A stretch of DNA of 33,732 nt from Trichococcus flocculiformis. GTDB lineage: Bacteria; Bacillota; Bacilli; Lactobacillales; Aerococcaceae. Shown here in pieces: positions 1 to 7,920 of the stretch. The DNA lies in contig NZ_FOQC01000027.1 of assembly GCF_900113645.1 (NCBI RefSeq), positions 1-33,732 on the forward strand, in the 5' to 3' direction. A program made the position numbers and the translations under genes. The notes beneath the pieces are model-generated. The model ran no database searches. It was not told the origin of the DNA and saw nothing but the letters and a program-made list of their open reading frames with translations. Position 1 is the stretch's first letter. Each line of letters opens with the position of its first letter.

Positions 1-312
1 GAAGTTATCTTTTATGAACAGAAGACCTTCTGGTCCTTCGGTAAATATATGGTCAGAAGCAAAAATGGAATTGAAAGTTACGTCAACTTTTTAGCCATTG
101 CCTATAGTTGCGTTCAGCTTCTTCCCTTCAAACAGGAGAGGTATGCCCATTTGAAGGAGGAAAGTTCTCAAGTGAAGAAACAACTCATTGGAATGGCGAT
201 CCAGCAGGAAGTATTTTTCTATACTTTCGTGCTTTCCATCGAAAACAGGATTAAATCGCTGGCTATCCTAAAGGCTTATGAACGATGGGCTGAAGAAAAA
301 CATAGTTTTTAA
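1..312 (+). CDS. DDE transposase, C-terminal fragment (5' truncated by window edge)
   Basis: The reading frame is open from base 1, so the visible 103 residues are the C-terminal end of a longer protein. The stretch after the window start (YEQKTFWSFGKYMVRSKNGI, then a hydrophobic helix YVNFLAIAYS) resembles the end of the catalytic domain of IS4/IS701-type DDE transposases, where a region after the last catalytic acid is followed by basic residues and a hydrophobic helix. An internal ATG at 49 is not the true start. The gene ends at a TAA at 310-312, and no coding sequence follows on this strand for a long way, so the right end of the insertion sequence is probably within the next 50-100 bases. 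Family assignment is by pattern only. Confidence 0.6.
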   Translation, partial: EVIFYEQKTFWSFGKYMVRSKNGIESYVNFLAIAYSCVQLLPFKQERYAHLKEESSQVKKQLIGMAIQQEVFFYTFVLSIENRIKSLAILKAYERWAEEKHSF

Positions 313-379
313 TTACTTGTAAAGTGGTGTAACTTCTTTTAAGTTCACTGAAAAAAATCTATTTAAGATACTCGATGAA

Positions 380-892
380 TTATTTATTTCTGTCTTCATA
401 TTCTTTTTTAAGTAGCCGATACCATTTCAAATCTTTGAATTCTCCCCGGATCAAGATAGCTTCCTTAAATTCCCCCTCATATATAAAATTGCATTTTTGG
501 TAAAATTTATTGGCTCGCAAATTCTCTGACAACACATTTAAATAAATTCTATGTAACCCTAACGCCTCAAAGCCAAGTTCCAATATTTTTTCCGTAGCAA
601 ACTTCGCTGCACCAGTCCCATGGGATAATTTACACATACTGATAGCATATTCAGCGCTTTGTTCTTCTTTATCGATATTCTTCAAACTTACAGTCCCCAG
701 ATAATTATCATCATCATCGGTTACCGCTAAATGTATATTATTTTCTTGATTTTGGCTTGCATTGACAAAATTTAAGACACTCTCTTTGGTGGCTCCTTCT
801 GCATCCATTCGGAAAAACCGGTTAATCTCCGAATCTTTCATCCAACTTAGAATTCCGTCAACATCTTTGGGCATTAATGGTCTGATTTTCAT
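380..892 (-). CDS. GNAT family N-acetyltransferase (RimJ/RimL type), probable sugar-nucleotide or tailoring acetylase
   Basis: This 170-residue protein has the layout of GNAT acetyltransferases: N-terminal MKIRPLMPKDVDGILSWM, a central strand (YLGTVSLKNID), an acetyl-CoA loop region near HGTGAAKFATEKILELGF (about residues 91-108), and the C-terminal RIYLNVLSENLRANKFYQKC motif typical of RimJ/RimL relatives. The start has a GAGG box seven bases upstream. It is the last gene of the glycosyltransferase-fdtA-fdtB run, 89 bases after fdtB. By position it could acetylate the 3-amino group made by FdtB to give dTDP-Fuc3NAc. That is inference: the characterised FdtC enzymes need not be GNAT proteins, and a ribosomal-protein or general N-acetylase is an alternative. 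A hairpin lies between it and fdtB, so it may be partly uncoupled. Confidence 0.7.
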   Translation of the reverse strand: MKIRPLMPKDVDGILSWMKDSEINRFFRMDAEGATKESVLNFVNASQNQENNIHLAVTDDDDNYLGTVSLKNIDKEEQSAEYAISMCKLSHGTGAAKFATEKILELGFEALGLHRIYLNVLSENLRANKFYQKCNFIYEGEFKEAILIRGEFKDLKWYRLLKKEYEDRNK

Positions 893-931
893 ATACGTAC
901 CTCGCTGTCTAAATTTTTATCATTAGAAAGA

Positions 932-963
932 TACCCCCTCGCGACTCGAGTCAGGAGGGGGTA
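932..963 (-). terminator. Hairpin between fdtB and the GNAT gene
   Basis: Arms TACCCCCTC (932-940) and GAGGGGGTA (955-963) pair perfectly over nine bases. The loop contains the ten-base palindrome GACTCGAGTC. Read on the minus strand the hairpin follows fdtB, with a weak TCTTTCT tract after it. It may be an attenuating terminator or an mRNA-stabilising stem. Confidence 0.45.
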
Positions 964-981
964 ATTTGGAACACAAAATTT

Positions 982-2070
982 TTAGTATTTATTTATTGTA
1001 TCAATAACGTATTGTATTTCTTCATCCGGCATACCGTAATACAACGGCAAGCTTAGTTCCTGGTTGGAAATCAAATCAGCCATTGCAGATGGTTCAAGGT
1101 TGTCCTCTTGATAAGCCTTTTGTTTATAAATAGGTGTAGGATAATGACATACTGTACCGATTTCATTAGCGTCCAAATAGGTTTTAAAGGCATCCCGCGT
1201 TTCAACTAATACCGGAAAAATATGCCAGACGTGAGTCCTGTCTTTTCCAATTTGTGGCAATTTTACTTTTTCGTTGATGATTCCCTTTAAGTACTTCTCG
1301 GCTACGCCGCTTCTGAATGCATTATACTCATCTAAATGGCTTAGTTTTATGCGCAAAAATGCCGCCTGTACTTCATCAAGACGCGAGTTTTGTCCTTTAT
1401 ACTCATGATTGTATTTCTCGACTGAGCCGTAGTTTGCCAATGCCCTGACTTTTGCCGCAACTTCCGCGTTGTTCGTTACGACCGCGCCACCATCGCCTAA
1501 TGCACCTAAATTTTTGCCTGGATAAAAGCTGAATGCAGCCGCATCACCAAATGATCCGATTTTTTTACCTTTGTATTCAGCACCATGAGCTTGTGCGCAA
1601 TCTTCCACAATTTTCAAATTGTATTTCTGAGCAATTTTTAAAATGGGATCCATATCTGCAGCTTGCCCATAAAGATGAACGGGAATGATCACCTTCGTTT
1701 TTTCAGTGATGGCAGCTTCAATTCCTGCTTCCGATAAATTAAATGTTGTCAAATCAGGGTCGACCGTAACAGGTTTTGCACCCATGTAAGATACCGCCAG
1801 AGCAGTAGCTATAAATGTATTGGATGGAATGATCACTTCATCCCCCGCAGAAACACCAAGAGCTTTCAAAGCAAGCAAAATGGCTTCCAAACCGTTCCCG
1901 CATCCTATACAATGAGCCGTTTCCGTATATTGAGCAAATTCTTTTTCAAATGCATCACATTCGCTCCCCTGAATGAACCATCCTTTATCGTATACATCTT
2001 CAAATTTTTTGATCATTTCTGTCCTGATTTCTTTATGCATTACATCAAAAGTAGCAAATGGAACTTTCAT
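982..2070 (-). CDS. fdtB: PLP-dependent sugar aminotransferase FdtB-like (DegT/DnrJ/EryC1/StrS family)
   Basis: This 362-residue protein is full length for the DegT/DnrJ/EryC1/StrS family. The substrate and PLP region [16 protein letters not shown] (about 57-72), the PLP-ring residues in [10 protein letters not shown] (155-164) and the Schiff-base lysine K186 in [16 protein letters not shown] are all present. The enzyme is expected to transfer an amino group from glutamate to C3 of dTDP-3-oxo-6-deoxy-D-galactose (FdtB) or -glucose (QdtB). The FdtA-like isomerase gene directly upstream supports this role. The start is ATG with GGGGG seven bases before it. The choice between Fuc3N and Qui3N products depends on the isomerase stereochemistry and cannot be settled from this gene alone. 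Confidence 0.85.
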   Translation of the reverse strand: MKVPFATFDVMHKEIRTEMIKKFEDVYDKGWFIQGSECDAFEKEFAQYTETAHCIGCGNGLEAILLALKALGVSAGDEVIIPSNTFIATALAVSYMGAKPVTVDPDLTTFNLSEAGIEAAITEKTKVIIPVHLYGQAADMDPILKIAQKYNLKIVEDCAQAHGAEYKGKKIGSFGDAAAFSFYPGKNLGALGDGGAVVTNNAEVAAKVRALANYGSVEKYNHEYKGQNSRLDEVQAAFLRIKLSHLDEYNAFRSGVAEKYLKGIINEKVKLPQIGKDRTHVWHIFPVLVETRDAFKTYLDANEIGTVCHYPTPIYKQKAYQEDNLEPSAMADLISNQELSLPLYYGMPDEEIQYVIDTINKY

Positions 2071-2094
2071 CTTTTATCCCCCTTTTAACTGTTC

Positions 2095-2505
2095 TTAATT
2101 ATAATATTTTTTTGCTTCCTCAAGATAGAAATCATAGTTTCTAATGTAATCATCTTCATTATAGTATTCAGAGGCTAAAACCAACAACACAGCATCTTCT
2201 GAAAAGTCAAACATTTCTCTCCAAATCATCGGCCCCACATACAAAGCCTCAGATGGATCATTCAATAAGAAGACTTCCTCTTCATTAGGATTTTTCAACA
2301 ATATTTTCACACTGCCTTTGACACATATTAAAGCTTGATGCAATTGATTATGGGAATGAAATCCTCTTCTTACATTTTGGTCAACATTGTATATATAATA
2401 AACCCTTTTTATTTCAAAGGGTATCTCTTTTTTCCCCTCAATCGGAACTAAATCACCATAATTTCCTGTGACATGTTTTAATTTCAGCATTCCTGAATTA
2501 TACAT
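2095..2505 (-). CDS. fdtA: dTDP-4-oxo-6-deoxyglucose 3,4-ketoisomerase (FdtA/WxcM cupin family)
   Basis: A protein of about 136 residues with the WxcM/FdtA cupin signature RGFHSHNQLHQALICVKGS. The two histidines of HSH (H50 and H52 from this start) match the catalytic and metal-site histidine pair of the family. It should convert dTDP-4-oxo-6-deoxy-D-glucose to the 3-oxo sugar used by the aminotransferase encoded 24 bases downstream. Start choice: GTG at 2514 and ATG at 2511 lie too close to the GGGGAG box (2514-2519), while ATG at 2505 is eight bases away, so 2505 is preferred. A further ATG (codon 6) is possible. The upstream 18-bp inverted repeat separates it from the glycosyltransferase. 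Confidence 0.85.
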   Translation of the reverse strand: MYNSGMLKLKHVTGNYGDLVPIEGKKEIPFEIKRVYYIYNVDQNVRRGFHSHNQLHQALICVKGSVKILLKNPNEEEVFLLNDPSEALYVGPMIWREMFDFSEDAVLLVLASEYYNEDDYIRNYDFYLEEAKKYYN

Positions 2506-2666
2506 TTTCATCACTCCCCGTTTAATAAATACTGGATTATTTCATATTTGATCGCTACTCACTTAGATATACTATATTGTAATCTAAATTGTTTGCTTTA
2601 AACAACCTTATTGAAAATAATTTACCGTTTTTTAAGTTTTCATAGCGTGTTTTCAAGTAACCAATT

Positions 2667-2718
2667 TATGCTATAACGGATAATCGCCTTGTTAAAAGCA
2701 ATTATCCGTTATAGCATA
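2667..2718. repeat. Perfect 18-bp inverted repeat (hairpin) between glycosyltransferase and fdtA
   Basis: TATGCTATAACGGATAAT (2667-2684) is repeated inverted at 2701-2718, leaving a 16-base loop. It lies in the 229-base gap between the minus-strand glycosyltransferase and fdtA. It has no U-tract on either side, so it is not a classical terminator. It may be a transcript-stabilising stem, a partial terminator or a small mobile remnant. Confidence 0.7.
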
Positions 2719-2734
2719 TCTTCTCAAGATTGAG

Positions 2735-3706
2735 CTACTTGTTTAACTTCTTGAATAGCCGTTCTAAGCCAATCCTCAAATTGGGGGACAACAAGAATAG
2801 GCCTACTCTGATTTTTCCTATCTTGCTGATTTTTTTACTTTTAGTCAAGGCCACCAATTCGGTTCTGTCCTGTTCCAATAAAAATTCAAGTTCTGTCTGA
2901 TTCAATGAAAGATCTGTTGCAGTTGCATCCACATAGAGAGACACCCCTATATTATGCAGTTTGAGCAAAACTTGTTCAGCTACGTGTGGATACAGATTTC
3001 TGTAGAAGTTGTACATTTCACCAACAACTGTGTACTCATCCAATCTTTTTTTGTTGAATTTTTCCCTTAAGATACTCGAATCGTTGTATCGATAAAAATA
3101 CATTGGTCGGGCTGTGTAAAAAATAGCATTCGCCTGATTCAACAACCTATAGGATATATTCATATCCTCGAGGATGATGGATTCATTATATCTGCAATCC
3201 ATAAACAGTTTGCGTTTATATATTTTATTGCAGGAACTGAACGTCAATTTCTGATTACGGATGAGTTCTTCCATACCTTCCGCTCTTGTAAAAAGGATAT
3301 CCTTATTCCCTATATCAAAATTTTCAAATTGACCGTCCAGACCCATTTTAGCTATATTGCATGCTGCTATCTCCGCTTGATTTTCAACGGCATTTTTGTA
3401 TAGAACCTCATACATTACACCATCAACCCAATCATCGCTGTCAACGAATCCAATGTATTCCCCAATTGCAACTTCTAACCCTGCATTACGTGCAGAGGAT
3501 AGACCTCCATTTTTTTTGTGTATCACTCTGATTCTGTCGTCTTTACGAGCATAGTCATCACAAATGGCACCACTGTTGTCAGGTGATCCGTCATCCACAA
3601 GAATTATTTCGATGTCCGTCAACGATTGGTCTTTGATGGATTCTATACATTCAGCCAAATACTGTTCTACATTATAAACAGGAACAATTATTGATATTTT
3701 TGGCAT
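2735..3706 (-). CDS. GT2 family glycosyltransferase (polysaccharide repeat-unit assembly)
   Basis: The N-terminal MPKISIIVPVYNVEQYLAEC, the nucleotide-binding VDDGS (37-41), the GGLSSARNAG segment (67-76) and the metal-binding VDSDD (88-92) are the standard GT-A fold signatures of family GT2. The protein is about 323 residues and has no membrane-spanning segment, so it should act at the cytoplasmic face, adding a sugar to a lipid-linked repeat unit. The open frame extends to 3739, but ATG at 3706 has AGAGGTG five bases upstream and gives the canonical N-terminus. Donor and acceptor cannot be told from the sequence. It is flanked by the flippase and by fdtA, which fits repeat-unit assembly. 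Confidence 0.85.
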   Translation of the reverse strand: MPKISIIVPVYNVEQYLAECIESIKDQSLTDIEIILVDDGSPDNSGAICDDYARKDDRIRVIHKKNGGLSSARNAGLEVAIGEYIGFVDSDDWVDGVMYEVLYKNAVENQAEIAACNIAKMGLDGQFENFDIGNKDILFTRAEGMEELIRNQKLTFSSCNKIYKRKLFMDCRYNESIILEDMNISYRLLNQANAIFYTARPMYFYRYNDSSILREKFNKKRLDEYTVVGEMYNFYRNLYPHVAEQVLLKLHNIGVSLYVDATATDLSLNQTELEFLLEQDRTELVALTKSKKISKIGKIRVGLFLLSPNLRIGLERLFKKLNK

Positions 3707-3749
3707 TAAAACACCTCTTAGCTTACATATTTTAGTCATATATAAATTA

Positions 3750-5018
3750 TTACTGGAATTCCGTATCCTTGCGGTTTGGCAACAAGATTTTTCTGAATAA
3801 AAACAACATCAAAATCAAATACAAGAAGTAATTCAATGCATATCCGTACGTTACACCCACACTGCCGAATAAATTCATGAATACAACTGAGAAAAGCACA
3901 TATGTCAGAGAAAAAATGACTTCTGTCACAATGAATAACCTGGTCATCGCCTTCGCAACCATCAGATAAGCAAGTATCCAGGAAGCTATTTTTAACCCAT
4001 CCCCTATGATTTGGAAAGTGAAATATTCGCGCATCGGAAGAAATTCTGGTGTATATAATATATTAATGATTAGATCCCGAAAAATGAATATCATCACTCC
4101 GGCCAAAACAGCCAGTGGCAAAATAAATTTGTACCCATTTTTAATTTCCGCTCTCAATTTGGCCCGATCCTGAATTCCTGAAAGTGTGGGCAAATAATAA
4201 ATGGACAAAGTTGTCGTGACTACAGATAAGTATGTATTTGAAATGCTCCAAATCCCTTGAACATACCCCGCTTCATTGCCAGAAAAATTATCGAAAACAT
4301 ATTTTCTGATTACCAAGGTACTTACTGGTACAACCAATGCAGAAACAATGCTCATTAAAGCGAATTTCAGTAAATCCACAAGCAAAAGTCTGTCCAGTTT
4401 CTCACGGAGCATTTGCCTGTTGAAAAGTTTCAGTTTGTTAACAAAAAACACATTGATGGCAAATATGAATATTTGCGCAATAATAGCATTTACTAGTGCT
4501 CCAAACAACCCAAACCGAATAGTGATGAAGTAAGCAAGAAGCATCGATAGAATACTGCCTAAAATACCCGTCAAAATCAGTTCTTTGATGTAAGTATAGC
4601 CGTTAAGAACCCCTGTTATCGTTGCATTCAATCCGAAAAAGACAACTGTCACTCCAAGAATAACAAAAACATTGCTGTATTCCGTATTTCCGAATGTCAT
4701 TTTCGACAAAACATCTTTCAGAGCAACAACCACAACACCCAGTAAAACGGAACAGACGAGTGTGATTTTCAAAGCATGGGAGACGATGCTCCGTTTTTCT
4801 TCCTCGGACTCATATTGGGAAATGTATTTCGTTATCCCAGAACTTATTGCCCCGTTTGAAAAAGTAGTGAGTATTCCGACGATGTTGTTGAAATTCCCTA
4901 GCAATGCTATTCCTGCAGGACCGATGTAAATAGCCATAATTTTTGAAGTGACAATACCTGCCAACATCTTTATCACGGACGAAAGTGCTGCCCAAAAACT
5001 TGTTTTAAAAAGATTCAT
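3750..5018 (-). CDS. wzx: Wzx-type O-unit flippase, WzxE-like (MATE/MOP superfamily)
   Basis: A 422-residue, strongly hydrophobic protein with about 10-12 membrane helices. Conserved stretches such as AGIVTSKIMAIYIGPAGIAL near the N-terminus, GNFNNIV, ITKYISQY, WSISNTYL and YYLPTLS recall the enterobacterial WzxE translocase (recalled, not aligned computationally). WzxE flips the Fuc4NAc-containing enterobacterial common antigen unit, so a relative beside aminodeoxy-galactose genes is coherent. It is expected to move undecaprenyl-diphosphate-linked repeat units across the membrane. AGGAGG lies seven bases before the ATG. It sits between two glycosyltransferases in one minus-strand operon. No Wzy polymerase is visible in the window. 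Confidence 0.85.
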   Translation of the reverse strand: MNLFKTSFWAALSSVIKMLAGIVTSKIMAIYIGPAGIALLGNFNNIVGILTTFSNGAISSGITKYISQYESEEEKRSIVSHALKITLVCSVLLGVVVVALKDVLSKMTFGNTEYSNVFVILGVTVVFFGLNATITGVLNGYTYIKELILTGILGSILSMLLAYFITIRFGLFGALVNAIIAQIFIFAINVFFVNKLKLFNRQMLREKLDRLLLVDLLKFALMSIVSALVVPVSTLVIRKYVFDNFSGNEAGYVQGIWSISNTYLSVVTTTLSIYYLPTLSGIQDRAKLRAEIKNGYKFILPLAVLAGVMIFIFRDLIINILYTPEFLPMREYFTFQIIGDGLKIASWILAYLMVAKAMTRLFIVTEVIFSLTYVLFSVVFMNLFGSVGVTYGYALNYFLYLILMLFLFRKILLPNRKDTEFQ

Positions 5019-5073
5019 TTAATATCCTCCTGAAGATTCTTCGTTCGTGTTGAATAGTCAATTGACTATAGTC

Positions 5074-6024
5074 TTACACCTCATGTGTGAGCGATTTGAA
5101 AAATTCTTTCGACTTGGTTCTCAACACTACCACAAATTCCTGGGCTTTTTGGGCTTCCTCATTCAGGATTGCATTGTAGGTGCCAATATCACGATTCGTT
5201 TTGGCATCTCCATATTTAAGCTTCAGCTTGGAGAGTTTCCAATAATATTGGTAAGGATTAAAGTACTTTGGATATTTGTTTAATACCATACCAAAATCCT
5301 TTTCCATAGCTTCCAATTCAATGGTAAAGACATTGTTCTTTTCGTTCTTCTTATTATTGGAAATACCTACCGTGCTGCGGTACAAGATGTAGGGTTTCAA
5401 CTCAATTGCATAATTGAGTGCAGCCCTTTTGTTGAAAAGGTAATAATAGCTAGGCAAGTCCTCTATCCAAGTGTATTTCGAGATGAACGCCCGCAATCCT
5501 TGTTCCTGGATCAGTGCAGTACTATAAAATGAACCTGGTGTATTGAAAGGGTTTTGGAATTTCAACACCTTTCTGATCTGCTCCGGTGTCTTCAAGGTAA
5601 GCAGCCGGTTCATATCCTGCGAATTCCATACTGTATCCTCGTTAAAATTTAGCGCTGGAGTAAAAATGATGTCCTTCTCTTTTAAAGTTTCAACAATTTC
5701 AAAAATATCATTCTTATAGTAAAGATCATCGCCAGCTAATAGTTTATAGGTTGGAGTTTTGATGGCCGCCGTTGCCCTTAGGTAGTTTTTGATTATCCCT
5801 TGGTTTTTTTCACTGGTCAGCAGTTCCACTTCTGAAAAGAGATATTTATTCCTCTCAATCCATTGTTGTGCATACAGCATTGTGTTATCCATCGAACCAT
5901 CATCGCTGATGACCAAGTTCACTTGTTTCCCTTTAGAAAAATTTTCTATCTGATATTTTATACTTTCCAAATGTTCAATTATATATTTTTCATGATTGTA
6001 TGTGATCGCAACAAATGTAAACAT
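5074..6024 (-). CDS. GT2 family glycosyltransferase
   Basis: A 316-residue protein starting MFTFVAITYNHEKYIIEHLE, with the GT-A motifs VISDDGS (38-44) and LLAGDDLYY (95-103, D99/D100 as the DxD equivalent). The first half is the nucleotide-sugar binding domain. The second half is rich in aromatic and lysine residues and probably binds acceptor. There are no transmembrane segments. The start has GGGG seven bases upstream. It is the first gene of the glycosyltransferase-flippase-fdt operon and follows a leader of more than 200 bases with a recognisable promoter (6258-6286). The sugar specificity is unknown. Confidence 0.8.
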   Translation of the reverse strand: MFTFVAITYNHEKYIIEHLESIKYQIENFSKGKQVNLVISDDGSMDNTMLYAQQWIERNKYLFSEVELLTSEKNQGIIKNYLRATAAIKTPTYKLLAGDDLYYKNDIFEIVETLKEKDIIFTPALNFNEDTVWNSQDMNRLLTLKTPEQIRKVLKFQNPFNTPGSFYSTALIQEQGLRAFISKYTWIEDLPSYYYLFNKRAALNYAIELKPYILYRSTVGISNNKKNEKNNVFTIELEAMEKDFGMVLNKYPKYFNPYQYYWKLSKLKLKYGDAKTNRDIGTYNAILNEEAQKAQEFVVVLRTKSKEFFKSLTHEV

Positions 6025-6257
6025 CTATATTCCCCTTTTTTCGTGATTAATCGTATCTTTGGACTATTCACAATAGTGTCCGATAATTAAACCCAACATA
6101 CATCATGATACCATTAATTTGTATGAAACAAATCAACCAAAAATTAACTTTTCCTTACAATATCGCCAAAAATCAGCTGTATTTTTATTATTTCTCCTTT
6201 AGATAATGAGGCTTCCCACCTATTTGTTTTAAGCCCTCCTGAAACAGAATCTTAATC

Positions 6258-6286
6258 ATATTATCAATAAAATGTTGAAGATTCAA
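6258..6286 (-). promoter_or_regulatory. Promoter of the glycosyltransferase/flippase/fdt operon
   Basis: On the minus strand TTGAAT (6286-6281) and TAATAT (6263-6258) are separated by 17 bases, with TTTATTGA just before the -10. The same arrangement occurs upstream of the LCP gene at 7768-7796. The leader to the first start codon would be about 225 bases, and it contains a small GAGGGCTT/AAGCCTC hairpin near 6209-6239. Nothing else is seen in 6025-6312. Confidence 0.6.
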
Positions 6287-6312
6287 GTTGATTTATATAA
6301 ATGAGCATGGAC

Positions 6313-6344
6313 GAAAAAACACAGCCCGGAAACGGACTGTGTTC
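6313..6344 (-). terminator. Terminator of the LCP gene
   Basis: On the minus strand AACACAGTCCG and CGGGCTGTGTT form an 11-bp stem (one G-U pair) around a TTTC loop, followed by TTTTTT. It lies 17 bases past the LCP stop codon and before the promoter region of the next operon. Confidence 0.8.
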
Positions 6345-6360
6345 TTTGGTTCAATTGTCA

Positions 6361-7569
6361 TCAATAAGCAGAATCATAGGTAGCTTCTTCATAATAACTG
6401 TCTTGTGTTGTCGTGTCCTCGTAACTATAGCTTTCTTCTGCTGAATACGGATCGGAATAATTCGGTGTGTAGACATCACTTTGACCATACGTTGACGAAT
6501 CATAGGTCGTATCCGAATAGGAAGAATCGGTACTGTATGCGTCTGTATCGTAATAAGGCTCGTTAGCTGACGTCGAAATCTCATCTATCGTGATTTCCGG
6601 CAATTCCAACTCAGTCCTAAGAATATTGGATAAGCGCAACCTTTCTTGCGGATCTACATAATAGTAATAGATTTCGTCAATGTACATCTCTTCCCCTTCG
6701 ACATAGAACTGCTGGAAATTCTCCATTGATTTACGATAACCACTGGCGATTGAAAGGATTTCATCCAATGACATATTCAACTGGACATTGTCCTCCAAAG
6801 TAGCCAGGATATTTTTGTAGTTCACGACTGTTCCCATCGTCAACACCTTATCCAAAATGGCCTTGATGACCATCTGTTGACGTTTCTGTCTGCCGAGGTC
6901 GCCTTCCGGATCCTGTTTACGCATCCGCGAGAATTGCAGCGCTTCGTATCCATCTAAGATTCTTGTTTCCCCTTCAATGAACTGTGGTCCATAGAAATCG
7001 AAGGTCAACGGACTTGTGATTTCTATTCCACCGACCGCGTCAACGATATCAACCAGCCCGTCAAAGTTCACTTCGACGTAGTAATCGATCGGGACATTCA
7101 GAAATTCCTGCACCGTATTGATGGACATTTCCGTTCCGCCAAAAGCATAAGCATGGTTCATTTTGTCGTAGTAGTCACCGTAGTAATCGTACACATCGCT
7201 GTATCCGACGATCTCCGCGTAGCTGTCGCGGGGAATGCTCAAAAGTGTTGTTGTTTTTGTGTTCGGATTCACGGTGCAGACGATGATCGTGTCGCTACGC
7301 CCCGTTTCCGTCCGCTCCTCTTCAGCGGTACCCGTGTCAGCCCCCAACAATAAGAACGAAATCGGCTGCGTGGCCGTCTCGACTTCAATCTCTTCTTCCC
7401 GCATTTCATTTACATTTACTGAGGTGTAAATTGACTCAGCGGTGCTGCCGATGTCGGAATAAGCCTTGAACAAGTATGCTACAGTTCCTACCATCCCAAT
7501 CAGCAGAACGGAAAAGATCACCTTCCATACTCTTTTTCTCCCGTTTTTGCCTTTTCTGGTTTCATTCAT
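6361..7569 (-). CDS. LytR-CpsA-Psr (LCP) family cell-wall polymer ligase
   Basis: About 402 residues: a short basic cytoplasmic tail (MNETRKGKNGRKR), one membrane helix (about 14-33), a linker, then the LCP catalytic domain with FLLLGADTG, ETGRSDTIIV, LLSIPRDSYAEI, KMNHAYAFGG, the AVGGIEI segment and LQFSRMRKQDPEGDLGRQKR. These carry the Asp and Arg residues that bind the polyprenyl pyrophosphate. LCP enzymes transfer lipid-linked glycopolymers to peptidoglycan. The C-terminus has an unusual tail of about 70 residues almost entirely Ser, Thr, Tyr, Asp and Glu. Start: the open frame reaches 7689, but the AGGA at 7577-7580 is spaced seven bases from ATG 7569 (four from ATG 7572). It has its own promoter and terminator, separate from wzd-wze-wzh. 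Confidence 0.88.
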   Translation of the reverse strand: MNETRKGKNGRKRVWKVIFSVLLIGMVGTVAYLFKAYSDIGSTAESIYTSVNVNEMREEEIEVETATQPISFLLLGADTGTAEEERTETGRSDTIIVCTVNPNTKTTTLLSIPRDSYAEIVGYSDVYDYYGDYYDKMNHAYAFGGTEMSINTVQEFLNVPIDYYVEVNFDGLVDIVDAVGGIEITSPLTFDFYGPQFIEGETRILDGYEALQFSRMRKQDPEGDLGRQKRQQMVIKAILDKVLTMGTVVNYKNILATLEDNVQLNMSLDEILSIASGYRKSMENFQQFYVEGEEMYIDEIYYYYVDPQERLRLSNILRTELELPEITIDEISTSANEPYYDTDAYSTDSSYSDTTYDSSTYGQSDVYTPNYSDPYSAEESYSYEDTTTQDSYYEEATYDSAY

Positions 7570-7767
7570 CATGCGTTCCTCTTTCTCTTGAATGAGTATT
7601 AGTGCATAAAACAATTGTCCGACAGGAATAATCCTGTTCTGCCCTGCCCTTGCCAACAATACCCGTTCATCAAGTATTTTATTGAACATAACTACATAAA
7701 ATATCTCAGTCCATGCAAAAAGAAGCCCACTTGTCTATCCGAGGGCACTTGTCATAGAATCTTATTA

Positions 7768-7796
7768 ATATTATCAATAAACTACAGAACATTCAA
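7768..7796 (-). promoter_or_regulatory. Promoter of the LCP gene (twin of 6258-6286)
   Basis: Minus-strand TTGAAT (7796-7791), 17-base spacer ending TTTATTGA, then TAATAT (7773-7768) and downstream AAGATTCT, as in the promoter at 6258-6286. The leader of about 190 bases contains AAGTGCCC and GGGCTTCTTTTT, which could form an attenuator-like stem. The rest of 7570-7880 shows nothing else. Confidence 0.6.
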
Positions 7797-7880
7797 GATA
7801 CATGGGGCATTAGTAACACAACGGTAACCTAAAACGCATTTAATTTGAATTTGTACTCACTCTGACTATAATTTTCCAAC

Positions 7881-7920
7881 AAAAAATCTCCTGCACCATA
7901 AAACGGCAGGAGATTTTTTT
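7881..7920 (-). terminator. Rho-independent terminator after cpsB/wzh
   Basis: AAAAAATCTCCTGC (7881-7894) and GCAGGAGATTTTTT (7906-7919) form a near-perfect stem with T-runs on both strands. It begins at the cpsB stop codon and separates the phosphoregulatory operon from the LCP gene. Confidence 0.9.
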
